Shown: positions 9,047-17,422, counted from the first letter of the stretch. The stretch is 35,360 bases of DNA from Thermoclostridium sp. (GCA_017995215.1 JAGOJH010000026.1:1-35360), one strand, 5' to 3'. Made by a program: numbers and translations. The notes: generated by a model not told the origin, from the sequence alone.

Positions 9047-9809
9047 AACTGGCACCCCCTAAAATTTGAGCTTGTCCTTCAAGCTTTTTTATGGATATTT
9101 ATCATTATAAATATATAGATATATATTTATATGCCTATTATGTGGTTAGATATTCAATACAAATTTCGTTTACTCGCCTATGACACTTTAACTATATATG
9201 CTTTTATGTAAACTTATGTAAATTGGTTTTCATAAATATGCTAAGTGCTGAGTATTATGATACTATAAAAATATATGGCTGTCAATTCCAGTCTTTGAGC
9301 AAATCGAATAAAAAACATGCTGCCAGTGTAATTTTTTTGTTCAACTCGCCAATTAATTCTTCGGATTTATCACTGAAAAACATTAGGCTAATATTACCTT
9401 TTTCAGGTTCTTTACCCACTCCAAAGCTGAATACAACACCAAGCTGATTCGCTTACCTCTATATGATACCCATTGATAATCCTTTTTGTCAAACTTTGTT
9501 TTTCGAGATGGATCACCAGTATAAAAGCAAATACTATGTGAACAAGGTTGAATAAAATACTGAATACCGACATTTTAGAATTTATTTTCAGAGAGAAAAA
9601 TGGCCTTTGAAGGGGCAAAATACGGGGAATATTCCCCATCAGGCCAGGGCACCCATGGCAGGCGACGCAGATTAGTATGACTATAACGAGGCTTGAATGC
9701 CCTCCATCTCTGTATCGTACTTTTTCTCCAATAGTTAAAAAGGTGTTATGGTGGGTTTCGATACCCTTATTCAGGCATTGAGCATTTCCCCTCTGCTCGA
9801 TATTGTGTT
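9047..9809. other. AT-rich intergenic stretch, no supported gene
   Basis: This 760-bp stretch between divergent genes holds a small hairpin (AGCTTG/CAAGCT, 9070-9086) and a run of TA-rich repeats around 9100-9140 that could contain the promoter of the repeat-protein gene. An open frame at 9412-9819 on the minus strand lacks a ribosome site and any recognisable family. I see no RNA gene or riboswitch I can name. Confidence 0.5.
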
Positions 9810-9842
9810 GCGATTGCAACCAATCGCTTCTGTTGTTATAAT
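9810..9842 (+). promoter_or_regulatory. ychF promoter with palindromic operator over the -35
   Basis: TTGCAA (9814-9819), 17 bp, TATAAT (9837-9842). The -35 lies inside an 18-bp palindrome, GCGATTG-CAAC-CAATCGC (9810-9827). The same palindrome, spacing and -10 recur on the minus strand at 15385-15417. A small hairpin (GGGAGA/TCTCCC, about 9849-9867) follows in the 5' UTR. Confidence 0.75.
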
Positions 9843-9887
9843 ACCTAAGGGAGAAATTGATTCTCCCATATGAAAGGAAGAAATGAA

Positions 9888-10982
9888 ATGAAGCTTGGTA
9901 TTGTCGGACTTCCCAATGTTGGAAAAAGCACTTTGTTTAATGCAATTACTAAGGCTGGTGCCGAAAGCGCCAATTACCCCTTTTGTACAATAGATCCCAA
10001 TATCGGTATCGTTAGCGTGCCGGACGAACGCCTCGATAAGCTGGCAGAAATGTACCACCCCAAAAAGGTGGTTCATACAGCTATTGAGTTTGTTGATATC
10101 GCGGGGTTGGTGAAAGGTGCCAGCAAAGGCGAAGGCCTTGGAAACAAGTTCTTGTCCCATATCCGCGAGGTCGATGCTATCGTTCATGTGGTCAGGTGTT
10201 TTGAAGACTCAAACATCGTGCACGTAGACGGCTCCGTCGGGCCGGCCAGAGATATTGAAACAATCAATCTTGAGCTGATCTTTGCCGATCTGGAAATGCT
10301 GGAAAAAAGAATTGATCGTGTTAAAAAGCAAACCAAGTCCGGGGATAAGAAATATCAGATCGAGCTTGAATTTTTAGAGAAACTCCACCGACACCTTGAA
10401 ATGAATCAACCGGTTCGCTCCCTGCCTATGGATGAAGAATGGAGAAGCTATACCGAGCAGCTTTTCCTGCTCACCTCCAAGCCATTGCTGTATTGCGCCA
10501 ATGTATCAGAAAATGATTTAAACCAACTGGATGATAACCCGCACTTAAAAGAACTGATGGCATGTGCAAAGCAGGAGAATGCTGAAGTGCTAGTGATCTG
10601 CGCCAGAATTGAAGAGGAGCTCGCTCAGCTGGAGGACAATGAAAAGCTGATGTTCTTGCTGGAGCTTGGGCTGAACGAATCCGGCCTGGACAAGTTGATT
10701 AAGGCCAGCTACAGGCTGCTTGGGCTGATCAGCTTTCTGACAGCCGGCGAGCCGGAGGTTCGTGCCTGGACCATTGAAAAAGGCATGAAGGCCCCCCAGG
10801 CTGCCGGAAAAATTCATACCGATTTTGAGCGCGGTTTTATCCGGGCGGAAATTGTTGCCTATGACGATTTAATGAGGGCAGGTTCTCATGCTGCCGCGAA
10901 GGAACAGGGTCTGGTTCGCTCTGAAGGCAAGGAATATGTAATGAAGGACGGCGATGTGACGCTGTTCCGGTTTAATGTATAG
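9888..10982 (+). CDS. ychF: Redox-/stress-linked GTPase-like ATPase YchF (OLA1 family)
   Basis: YchF (364 residues) is a universally conserved Obg-family P-loop protein that hydrolyses ATP and associates with ribosomes. The sequence starts [20 protein letters not shown], with the P-loop within the first 20 residues. It continues with [19 protein letters not shown] (switch II), the family-specific NxxE in place of NKxD (CANVSEND), a helical insertion, and a C-terminal TGS domain ending in [12 protein letters not shown] frame-consistent ATG at 9870 exists, but AAAGGAAG at 9873-9880 points to the ATG at 9888. It has its own promoter (9814-9842), and the terminator-like hairpin after it is shared with the convergent GNAT gene. 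Confidence 0.95.
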   Translation: MKLGIVGLPNVGKSTLFNAITKAGAESANYPFCTIDPNIGIVSVPDERLDKLAEMYHPKKVVHTAIEFVDIAGLVKGASKGEGLGNKFLSHIREVDAIVHVVRCFEDSNIVHVDGSVGPARDIETINLELIFADLEMLEKRIDRVKKQTKSGDKKYQIELEFLEKLHRHLEMNQPVRSLPMDEEWRSYTEQLFLLTSKPLLYCANVSENDLNQLDDNPHLKELMACAKQENAEVLVICARIEEELAQLEDNEKLMFLLELGLNESGLDKLIKASYRLLGLISFLTAGEPEVRAWTIEKGMKAPQAAGKIHTDFERGFIRAEIVAYDDLMRAGSHAAAKEQGLVRSEGKEYVMKDGDVTLFRFNV

Positions 10983-11041
10983 TCTTTCGAATCAATTCAT
11001 CAAAGGATTTTGTGAAAGTAAAATCCTGGGCACACATCATC

Positions 11042-11072
11042 AAACAGCGGAAGCCGAAGGTTTCCGCTGTTT
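11042..11072. terminator. Convergent hairpin between ychF and the GNAT gene
   Basis: The stem AAACAGCGGAA/TTTCCGCTGTTT closes a short loop and has A/T-rich flanks but only a weak T-run. It sits exactly between two convergent genes and touches the stop codon of the minus-strand gene. Confidence 0.6.
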
Positions 11073-12136
11073 CATATTTCTATCCAATACCTTTGAATTA
11101 CCTCAGAAAATGTCTCGCTGTAGGCTTCGTTTTCCAGGACACCATGATTATTCTGAATAACCCGTGCAGAAGCCGGATTATTCCTGTCGCAGGTGATCAG
11201 AACCCTGTTGATGTTTAGTTCTTTGCATCTGGCAAGCCCTAAGGAAAGCATTTTTGTTGCATAGCCCTTGTTTCTTTCCGTCGGCCTGATGGAATACCCA
11301 ATGTGACCACCCTCTCGCAGGAGGAAATCGTTCAGTTTATGCCGGATATTGATCATACCCAGGATTCTGTTGTCAGCAGCTCTGACAAGGAAATATGTAT
11401 TCGCAGGCACCCTGCCCTCTGGTATGTTCTCCCAATCCAGATCCTTCTGAACCTTCATTAGCCATTGATCATAGTCATCAAACCGGTCAAGCCCGCCTGT
11501 TCCATTGATTTCAGAATGATACTCATGGAATTCACGGATAAATCCCATGGCTTTTTCTTCGTACTCTTTTGTTGGGTGAACCAGGATAACATCAGCTATT
11601 TGATCATCTGACTTCTTGCTATATTCCTCCGGATTTGATCTAAACTCTTTTTCATACAGCATTAAGGTATCACCAAAAAGTGAAACTGTTCCTGATGGCT
11701 TAAACCCATTGGATTCATAATACCTGCAAAGCCCTTCGACATTCGATGAACAGTCCAGCCGTAGAAAATCAATACCTTGATCAATCAGGCTGTTCTGGAT
11801 GTGATTGAGGATAGCTTTTCCAATTCCCTTGCCCTTTAAAGCTCTGACCGTTGTGAAGGAATGGATATAGCCAGCCTTGTCATCTTTTTTCCCCCAGAAA
11901 AATTCATCCGAATATTGAAGGCGGAACATTCCCACAAGTTCTTCGCCGCAGAATACAAAAGTGAATTCATCCTTCTCAAAACCACTTTGTATCCATTTGA
12001 TATATTCTGGTGCAGGGTCAAGCCAACTCTGCCAGTAATCAATCTTTTTATGTTTCAGCCAGACTGCTGCTTCTTTTAGCAATGATAACGCAGCCGGTAA
12101 TTCACTTCTATCTGCTTTTCGGAAGACAAGTTCCAT
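11072..12136 (-). CDS. Tandem GNAT-domain N-acetyltransferase
   Basis: This 354-residue protein consists of two acetyl-CoA-dependent GNAT domains. Domain 1 (about 1-165) carries the acetyl-CoA loop as VRALKGKGIGKAILNHIQ followed by LRLDCSSNVEGLCRYYESNGF. Domain 2 (about 180-354) carries GYSIRPTERNKGYATKMLS and ITCDRNNPASARVIQNNHG and resembles the YkkB/COG3981 group. The acceptor substrate is unknown; such proteins acetylate small molecules, antibiotics or protein N-termini. GGAGG lies 5 nt before the ATG at 12134-12136, which I prefer to an upstream GTG. It appears monocistronic. The 250 bp separating it from the GH43 gene contain only that gene's terminator. Confidence 0.85.
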   Translation of the reverse strand: MELVFRKADRSELPAALSLLKEAAVWLKHKKIDYWQSWLDPAPEYIKWIQSGFEKDEFTFVFCGEELVGMFRLQYSDEFFWGKKDDKAGYIHSFTTVRALKGKGIGKAILNHIQNSLIDQGIDFLRLDCSSNVEGLCRYYESNGFKPSGTVSLFGDTLMLYEKEFRSNPEEYSKKSDDQIADVILVHPTKEYEEKAMGFIREFHEYHSEINGTGGLDRFDDYDQWLMKVQKDLDWENIPEGRVPANTYFLVRAADNRILGMINIRHKLNDFLLREGGHIGYSIRPTERNKGYATKMLSLGLARCKELNINRVLITCDRNNPASARVIQNNHGVLENEAYSETFSEVIQRYWIEI

Positions 12137-12334
12137 TTTAACCTCCGACTCAGCCACAACGTGTTTGTTACAACATGTTTTAAGCCAGCTTCAGAACGCC
12201 ATAGGGGCATTGCTCCATAAACCTTCTGTTTTGCTGATATACATCACCTGTAAATAAATAACCTGATTTCTTTGGGAATATGAATGGCACCTTCCCTTTT
12301 TTGTATTTCCTTAAAAAATAGCTTTCACAGTCTG

Positions 12335-12364
12335 AAAAAGGGTTGCCTTCCTGGCAACCCTTTT
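12335..12364 (-). terminator. Terminator downstream of the GH43 gene
   Basis: AAAAGGGTTGCC pairs with GGCAACCCTTTTT around a 5-nt loop, and the minus-strand 3' side is T-rich. Confidence 0.85.
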
Positions 12365-12393
12365 CGAGATTTGATTTCTCTTGCTTACAGGCA

Positions 12394-13554
12394 CTATTTA
12401 TACGGATCGATGGTAATAATTGTGCCATCTTCATTGTATTTCAGTTCGGAATATTTCACGCAGCGCTTGTTGTCTGCCCCACCCGACAGAGAACTGTCGT
12501 GATAGAACAAATACCACTTCCCCTCAAACTCCACAATGGAATGATGGGTGGTCCATCCGATAACAGGTTCCAGGATTCTGCCCTGATAAACGAAAGGACC
12601 TTTCGGGTTATTGCTGGTTGCATATACAAGATAGTGGGTGGTTCCGGTGGAATAGGACAAGTAATAGGTACCATTGTATTTGTGCATCCATGGTCCTTCA
12701 AAGTATCTGCGGGATTCGTCCCCGGCCAGAATAGGATTACCGTCTTTATCAACGATGGAGATTTCTGCAGGCGTTTCCTTGAAGGTAAGCATGTCGTCGT
12801 TTAATTCTGCTGCAATTGGCCCAAGAGCCGGCTTCGTTGGCGCCGGTTCCCTGCCCTCGGGATTATAGCTGCCGGTGGCCCACTTTTCCAGCTGACCGCC
12901 CCACAGGCCGCCAAAATACATGTATGCCCGGCTATCGTCATCAACGAAAACAGCAGGATCCATGCTGAAGCTTCCCGGTATCGGTTCTTTTTCCGCAACG
13001 AAGGGTCCAGCGGGAGAATCCCCCACAGCCACACCGATTCGGAAAATACCCTCCTTGTCTCTTGCCGGGAAATAAAAATAGTATTTGTTGTTTTTATACG
13101 CAGCGTCCGGGGCCCACATCTGTTGGGAAGCCCAGGGAACATCCTTTACATGCAGCACCTGGCCATGATCCACAGCGGCAGAGCTGAAGCTGTCCAGCGA
13201 AAGGACATGGTAATCCTCCATGTTGTACTGATCGCCGTTGTCATTGGATTCCATAACCTGATCCAGATCGTGGGAGGGATAAATGTAGATTTTCCCGTTA
13301 AAAATGTGTGCAGAGGGATCTGCAGTGTAAATATGCGTTACGAGTGGTTGTTTCGGGGTTACTGGTCTTTCCATTGTAATCTTCTCCTCGCTAATATTTT
13401 CTGTGGTATCTGGTTGTTTATCTTGTTGCTGCTGTTTAGCACAAGCAAACAACATTACACAAACCAAGAATAAAAACAGAACCGGGTACCAGTTTTTCTT
13501 TTTACGCCAGGCACCGGGTTGGTTACAGGTTTGGTTGCCACGACCTGCCGGCAT
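12394..13554 (-). CDS. Glycoside hydrolase family 43 lipoprotein
   Basis: This 386-residue exported lipoprotein has a basic N-terminus (RKKK, 18-20), a hydrophobic segment (about 22-36) and a lipobox-like LFAC with C38. The five-bladed GH43 fold follows, with the expected acids: base D79 (IYTADPSAHI), transition-state D199 (SMDPAVF) and proton donor E286 (RYFEGPWMHKY). GH43 enzymes cleave arabinose- or xylose-containing plant polysaccharides; the exact substrate cannot be read here. The start has GGAGG 10 nt upstream. It begins only 18 bp after the acyl-CoA synthetase stop, so the two are probably cotranscribed, which is an odd pairing. Confidence 0.85.
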   Translation of the reverse strand: MPAGRGNQTCNQPGAWRKKKNWYPVLFLFLVCVMLFACAKQQQQDKQPDTTENISEEKITMERPVTPKQPLVTHIYTADPSAHIFNGKIYIYPSHDLDQVMESNDNGDQYNMEDYHVLSLDSFSSAAVDHGQVLHVKDVPWASQQMWAPDAAYKNNKYYFYFPARDKEGIFRIGVAVGDSPAGPFVAEKEPIPGSFSMDPAVFVDDDSRAYMYFGGLWGGQLEKWATGSYNPEGREPAPTKPALGPIAAELNDDMLTFKETPAEISIVDKDGNPILAGDESRRYFEGPWMHKYNGTYYLSYSTGTTHYLVYATSNNPKGPFVYQGRILEPVIGWTTHHSIVEFEGKWYLFYHDSSLSGGADNKRCVKYSELKYNEDGTIITIDPYK

Positions 13555-13572
13555 GACTGTTGAACCTCCAGT

Positions 13573-15279
13573 TTATTTATACTTCCGTATGATTTTCTTG
13601 GAAGTGGTTTTTTCAAACTCTGTGTCCCTAACGGTGAAATAACGGATATACTTGTACAACTCAAGGGATTTATTCACCTTCAGAACCTCTTTGTCCAGCA
13701 AGAGGCGGATTTGATCCTTTGATGGGTTTTCTTCGCCCAATTCTGCACGCACTTTATCAAGGTCGGGGAAAATGTCTGCGGCCACATCCACTTCGCCGGT
13801 GCCCATTCCTTCTTTTCCATAAACCAGGCATTCAGCAACAAACGGGCTTCTGTAAAGCAGCGTTTCGATTTCCTCCGGATAAATGTTTTTCCCGTTTTTG
13901 GTGACGATGACATTTTTCTTTCGTCCGGTGATATAGACGAATTTCTCCTTGTCCATATAGCCCAAATCACCTGTATGGAACCATCCATCCACAACGGCTT
14001 CCCGGGTGGCCTCTTCATTTTCATAATACCCCAGCATGATATTGGGGCCTTTGGCAATGATTTCACCAATACCTTCCTCATTGGGCTCGTGAATCTTAAT
14101 TTCAGTATTGGGTACCGGAAGCCCGGCCGAGGCGTTATTAAAATCGCAATTTCGGTTCAGTGCGATAATCGGAGAACACTCGGTAAGGCCATACCCCTGC
14201 ACGCATGCAATACCAAAATCCTGGAACCCCTGGACAACCTGGGGATCGATTGCTGCACCACCGCTGATGAACATGCGTATGGCACCACCAAAATTATCGA
14301 TAATCGTTTTAAACAGCTTTCTTCTGACATCAATGCCCACAGCCTTCAGGGTCTTACTGATTTTTAAGCCAAGCTTCAGTTTTTTCAGCGACTTCGGATC
14401 CTTTGCTGCCTGATCCCAGATACGCTTGTGCATGGACTCCAGGACAAGCGGAACACAAAGCAGGAGGGTGGTTTTGGATTCTTTCAGATTTTTGACGATA
14501 TGCCTCAGCCCTTCGCAAAATGCAACGGTACAGCCCCTGTATATCTGGCATAAAAAACCGCAGGTACAGGCATATGTGTGGTGAAGCGGCAGGATCATCA
14601 GGGCGACGTCTTCCCCGATATACAGCATGGAACACATGTCCATCAGGTTGGAACAGATATTGCGGTGAGAAAGCATTACAGCCTTGGATTTGTCGGTTGT
14701 GCCGGATGTGAACAGCAGGATATGCATGGCATCTTTGTCGATTGTGGTATCGAGAAAGCTTCTGTTTCCTTTTTCAACAAGCTCATATCCTTTTTTCAAG
14801 ATTGTCTGATAAGAGAGTACGGTTTGATTTGATTCTCCTATGTCCATGGATATTCGGAATTTTAAATTGGGAACCTCATCAGCGATGGATTCTACATCGC
14901 CGGTTTTTGCAGCGGAATAGAAAACTGCATCAGCCTTGGAACGCAGCAGCAGGCTTTTTAGTTCGCCTACAGGTAATTCCTTGTCGAGTGGTACAACCAC
15001 TCCCGTTCCGTTTACCGTGGCAAGGTAGGCGACTGCCCACTCATAACGGTTTTCACTGATAATGGCTATTCTGCCGCCAGACAGACCAAGATCTATCAAG
15101 GCGGTTCCCAGGGCATTCACATCATCGCGAAATTGAGTGTAGGTAACTGGTTTGTATGGCTCCCCCTCCTCGGTTTTCACCAGAAAGGCCGTATCATTGG
15201 CAAATAGCGCTTCACTACCGTCCAGCATTTCTTTTAAGGTTTCAATTTTTCTAACCTCGTATAATGGAATATCCTTCAT
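13573..15279 (-). CDS. Long-chain acyl-CoA synthetase (AMP-forming)
   Basis: This 568-residue member of the ANL adenylating superfamily (FadD/FAA1-like, COG1022) activates a fatty acid with ATP to acyl-AMP and then to acyl-CoA. Seen are the P-loop-like A3 motif LLFTSGTTDKSKAVMLSHRN (about 188-207, with the usual TGxPKG varied to TDKSKA), YGLTECSP, GWFHTGDLGYMDKE, and the hinge and C-domain segment ITGRKKNVIVTKNGKNIYPEE. The last lysines (TTSKKIIRKYK) contain the A10 lysine region. It is cytoplasmic or membrane-peripheral. GGGGGAAG lies 5 nt before the ATG. The promoter at 15385-15413 carries the same palindrome as the ychF promoter. The GH43 gene follows closely. Confidence 0.9.
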   Translation of the reverse strand: MKDIPLYEVRKIETLKEMLDGSEALFANDTAFLVKTEEGEPYKPVTYTQFRDDVNALGTALIDLGLSGGRIAIISENRYEWAVAYLATVNGTGVVVPLDKELPVGELKSLLLRSKADAVFYSAAKTGDVESIADEVPNLKFRISMDIGESNQTVLSYQTILKKGYELVEKGNRSFLDTTIDKDAMHILLFTSGTTDKSKAVMLSHRNICSNLMDMCSMLYIGEDVALMILPLHHTYACTCGFLCQIYRGCTVAFCEGLRHIVKNLKESKTTLLLCVPLVLESMHKRIWDQAAKDPKSLKKLKLGLKISKTLKAVGIDVRRKLFKTIIDNFGGAIRMFISGGAAIDPQVVQGFQDFGIACVQGYGLTECSPIIALNRNCDFNNASAGLPVPNTEIKIHEPNEEGIGEIIAKGPNIMLGYYENEEATREAVVDGWFHTGDLGYMDKEKFVYITGRKKNVIVTKNGKNIYPEEIETLLYRSPFVAECLVYGKEGMGTGEVDVAADIFPDLDKVRAELGEENPSKDQIRLLLDKEVLKVNKSLELYKYIRYFTVRDTEFEKTTSKKIIRKYK

Positions 15280-15384
15280 TGAAACTTCCCCCTGCTCCCT
15301 ATCTATTACACGAAGAAGGCTGCTCCTTCGGTCCTTACCCTTTATTAATCCTGTATATCGTGGAGGTGGTTTTCATTTAAACTC

Positions 15385-15417
15385 ATTATAACAATAGAAG
15401 CGATTGCTTGCAATCGC
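15385..15417 (-). promoter_or_regulatory. Promoter of the acyl-CoA synthetase gene with palindromic operator
   Basis: On the minus strand TTGCAA (15408-15413), 17 bp, TATAAT (15385-15390), with the palindrome GCGATTG-CAAG-CAATCGC (15400-15417) over the -35. It is nearly identical to the ychF promoter. Confidence 0.75.
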
Positions 15418-15453
15418 AATACACGTTATTGCAATTGCTTCTGTTGCTATAAC
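15387..15453. repeat. Imperfect inverted repeat containing two copies of the promoter/operator motif
   Basis: The left arm (TTATAACAATAGAAGC then the GCGATTGC palindrome) is mirrored by a shortened right arm (TTGCAATTGCTTCTGTTGCTATAA, to about 15453). The right copy lacks part of the palindrome and has 13 bp between TTGCAA and TATAAC, so it looks decayed. It may be a mirrored duplication of a regulatory site or a small palindromic element. Confidence 0.6.
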
Positions 15454-15496
15454 AGTATTCAACTTACGTTTCATAGCTTTTAACAGTTAAAAGTAA

Positions 15497-16189
15497 CTAT
15501 TGAACATAGGCGGCCAGTCGCTCCTTATTCAGAACCTTTATCGTTGACAGATGAAAATCAATCAAGCCTTCATCACGCATACGGCACATTTCCCTGGACA
15601 TGGAGGGCCTTGAAACATTTAAAAAGTCGGCCAGCTCCGTTCGGTTCATCGGCAGCAGGAAAATGGGTTTCCCGCTTCTTTCATATAAATCCCAAAAGTA
15701 TGTGCATAATTTCTCACGCATGCCCTTGATGGATAAAAGCTCAACCCTCTTGTTCAGATGAATGGCTTTTTCAGATACTATCCTCAGCATGTTCGTTGTC
15801 ACTTGACGATGAAAACTACATGCCTGAGAGCATCTGCCAACGATTTTATCTGCAGGGATGAACAGGATTGTGGAATCCTCCTCCACAGCAATAGTAGCAG
15901 GCCACAGTCTTTCTTCCGCAAACAGGGCCATTTCTCCAAACATTTCCCCGGGTGACAGCATATGAATGATCATCCGTGTACCATCTGCGTTTTCCTTCTG
16001 TACAGCCAGAAAGCCTTCCACAAGAACTCCCAACCCCTCCATGGGCTCTTTCCATCGGGCGACAATCTCACCCTTTTTATACGAAGCCATCCGTGGGGCC
16101 AGGCATTCCAGCATCGTTTTAACATCCTGCATGTTAATATCTTCAAACAGCTTTGACTGCTTTAAGAGCTCATGCCACTGTTCCAACAA
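15497..16189 (-). CDS. Crp/Fnr-family transcriptional regulator
   Basis: This 230-residue regulator has an N-terminal cyclic-nucleotide-binding-like beta-barrel (about 15-125, with LSPGEMFGEMALFAEE), a dimerisation helix, and a C-terminal winged helix with the Crp-type recognition segment (RTELADFLNVSRPSMSREM, about 183-201). The cAMP-contact arginine/serine pattern is not evident and no four-cysteine Fe-S set is seen, so the ligand is unknown. It is divergent from the hcp relic. Regulators of this family next to hcp (HcpR-like) respond to nitrosative stress, which makes that role plausible but unproven. A perfect palindrome lies between its promoter and start codon, suggesting autoregulation. 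Confidence 0.88.
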   Translation of the reverse strand: MLEQWHELLKQSKLFEDINMQDVKTMLECLAPRMASYKKGEIVARWKEPMEGLGVLVEGFLAVQKENADGTRMIIHMLSPGEMFGEMALFAEERLWPATIAVEEDSTILFIPADKIVGRCSQACSFHRQVTTNMLRIVSEKAIHLNKRVELLSIKGMREKLCTYFWDLYERSGKPIFLLPMNRTELADFLNVSRPSMSREMCRMRDEGLIDFHLSTIKVLNKERLAAYVQ

Positions 16190-16203
16190 TCACATCACCT
16201 CAA

Positions 16204-16219
16204 TGTAGCCATAGCTACA
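16204..16219. promoter_or_regulatory. Candidate operator upstream of the Crp/Fnr gene
   Basis: The perfect inverted repeat TGTAGC-CATA-GCTACA lies between the -10 element and the start codon of the regulator. The N4 spacer is the geometry used by Fnr-type proteins, although the half-site differs from TTGAT. Autorepression is an inference. Confidence 0.55.
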
Positions 16220-16233
16220 GACCATATTCTATA

Positions 16234-16262
16234 ATTATAATATAGTATTCCTGTATCGTAAA
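16234..16262 (-). promoter_or_regulatory. Promoter of the Crp/Fnr-family gene
   Basis: On the minus strand TTTACG (16257-16262), 17 bp, TATAAT (16234-16239). Confidence 0.65.
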
Positions 16263-16414
16263 CAGTTCATTTTTCCTTCGGGCAATCATGCTGTACCTTA
16301 GATATCCGGGATGTTTTGCATATGAATGGTCCGAAGGAAGGTTCGGGGATGTTCACCCGAAGAAAAAAATATTAGTCAAGCGCCTTGTCCCGGAAATAAT
16401 TCAGTTTGGAGGAA

Positions 16415-16709
16415 ATGTCAATGTCTATGTTTTGTTTTCAATGTGAACAGACAGCCGGTTGCAATAGCGCTGTCCAAAGCTTTTGGCTGCAGTGTCAATG
16501 ACCTGCCGTTAACCCTGGTGCTTTCCTGGTACGAGCAGAAAGCTGTTTGCATTCTGCTGACATTGCTGGCTTTAGGGCTTAAAAACATTTATATCGGCCC
16601 TTCTCTGCCGGCATTCTTCTCATCAAATGTGTTGAAGGTACTGGTGGAGAAATTCAATCTCAAACCCATCAGCAATGCACAGCAGGATCTGAAAGCAATC
16701 CTTGGCTGA
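16415..16709 (+). pseudogene. hcp: Internally deleted hybrid-cluster protein (hydroxylamine reductase) gene
   Basis: After GGAGGAA, the ATGs at 16415, 16421 and 16427 lead into [10 protein letters not shown], the invariant start of Hcp, including the first N-terminal cluster cysteines. About ten codons later the frame switches by one and the rest encodes a near-perfect Hcp C-terminus: [58 protein letters not shown], ending DLKAILG. Full Hcp is about 540-550 residues, so roughly 450 internal residues, including most Fe-S-O cluster ligands, are missing. The two ends meet at a shared ACAGCCGGTTGC-like stretch, consistent with deletion between short homologies. The product cannot be an active enzyme. 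The neighbouring Crp/Fnr regulator is intact. Confidence 0.88.
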
Positions 16710-16846
16710 TTGATTTTGAAAACGGGCTACATTTTTGATGTTTTGTGAGTACGAGAAACAGTCCTATAACTGCAAGAAACCGGTCTTTCATAATGCTGGA
16801 TAATTTTTTCAAATACCACTTGTTTTTTTATTTTTCTCATGATATA

Positions 16847-16875
16847 TTGATTTTGCTAAAGTCATTTAATATAGC
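16847..16875 (+). promoter_or_regulatory. Promoter of the zinc-ribbon gene
   Basis: TTGATT (16847-16852), 17 bp, TATAGC (16870-16875), about 100 bp upstream of the start. The 260 bp between the hcp relic and this gene hold nothing else I can support. Confidence 0.6.
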
Positions 16876-16977
16876 GCATTGGATTAAGATATTTCCCTGA
16901 ACCCAGCCTCTTTAATTTTTATTGGAGCGAAGTGTCAAGAAGTATTTAATCCAAAAAAATTAAGGAGGTATATGAAA

Positions 16978-17166
16978 ATGGCTGACAAAGTATTGATCTG
17001 CAAGGATTGCGGAGCAGAATTTACTTTTACCGAAGGGGAACAGGCATTCTACAAAGAAAAGGGTTTTGAAAATGAGCCCCAGAGATGTCTTGAATGCCGC
17101 AAAGCCAAGAAACAAATGAGAAACAACAGACCCCCCCGTTCGAACAACGCCGGCAACAGATGGTAA
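16978..17166 (+). CDS. Small zinc-ribbon protein
   Basis: This 62-residue protein carries two CxxC knuckles, CKDCG near residue 8 and CLECR near residue 36, a treble-clef/zinc-ribbon pattern found in the family annotated as probable zinc-ribbon domain (PF13451). The basic, Asn/Arg-rich tail (KKQMRNNRPPRSNN) suggests nucleic-acid or ribosome contact, but no function is known to me. AAGGAGG is 9 nt before the ATG at 16978 and only 3 nt before the ATG at 16972, so the later start is preferred. It has its own promoter and terminator and so appears independently expressed, probably at a high level. Confidence 0.85.
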   Translation: MADKVLICKDCGAEFTFTEGEQAFYKEKGFENEPQRCLECRKAKKQMRNNRPPRSNNAGNRW

Positions 17167-17173
17167 ACCCGAG

Positions 17174-17197
17174 GGAGAGCTTTTAGCTCTCCTTTTT
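17174..17197 (+). terminator. Terminator of the zinc-ribbon gene
   Basis: GGAGAGC, 5-nt loop, GCTCTCC, then TTTTTATTTT. Confidence 0.93.
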
Positions 17198-17366
17198 ATT
17201 TTGGAACTCGTTCAACCGAAGCAGAACATCAATGGTTTTCACGAGGTAAAATATGTATTATGCTTCGATAAGAACTCTACTCTCCTGCGCAGAAACAATG
17301 AACCCCCACTCATAAAAGCAGGATGCCAAGTAACTGACTGAATTACAGCTCATAACCAGCCAGAAT

Positions 17367-17392
17367 CCCTGGGAAATACCCGGGGGTTTTTT
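17367..17392 (+). terminator. Second rho-independent terminator before the helicase gene
   Basis: CCCTGGG pairs with CCCGGGG (one G-U) around AAATA and is followed by GTTTTTT. No gene lies between this and the previous terminator (17198-17366), so it either backs up the first or ends a short unrecognised transcript. Confidence 0.75.
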
Positions 17393-17393
17393 G

Positions 17394-17422
17394 TTGAACT
17401 CTGTCCTGGAATACGATACAAT
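17394..17422 (+). promoter_or_regulatory. Promoter of the helicase-nuclease gene
   Basis: TTGAAC (17394-17399), 17 bp, TACAAT (17417-17422), immediately after the terminator at 17367-17392 and 75 bp upstream of the start codon. Confidence 0.75.

Noticed and set aside
9599-9677. Plus-strand reading with EYSPSGQGTHG, recalling the SPSGxGxH motif of phage/plasmid primases.
   Set aside because: Only about ten residues match and both sides are unlike primases. Too short to support a relic.
9412-9819. Minus-strand 135-codon frame containing CVACH, a CxxCH haem-like motif.
   Set aside because: No ribosome site, no signal peptide before the motif, no family resemblance, and it runs into the ychF promoter. 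The motif is likely chance.
15426-15453. Right-hand motif copy as a working plus-strand promoter.
   Set aside because: TTGCAA and TATAAC are only 13 bp apart and the 17-bp alternative has a poor -35. It would also run antisense into the regulator gene.
16326-16426. Upstream part of the open frame that ends in the Hcp C-terminus, as a 127-residue protein.
   Set aside because: The upstream residues do not resemble Hcp or any family, and the real Hcp start lies in another frame after a good ribosome site.
17205-17366. Possible small RNA between two terminators.
   Set aside because: No promoter pair and no resemblance to 6S, SRP, tmRNA or RNase P RNA that I could recognise.
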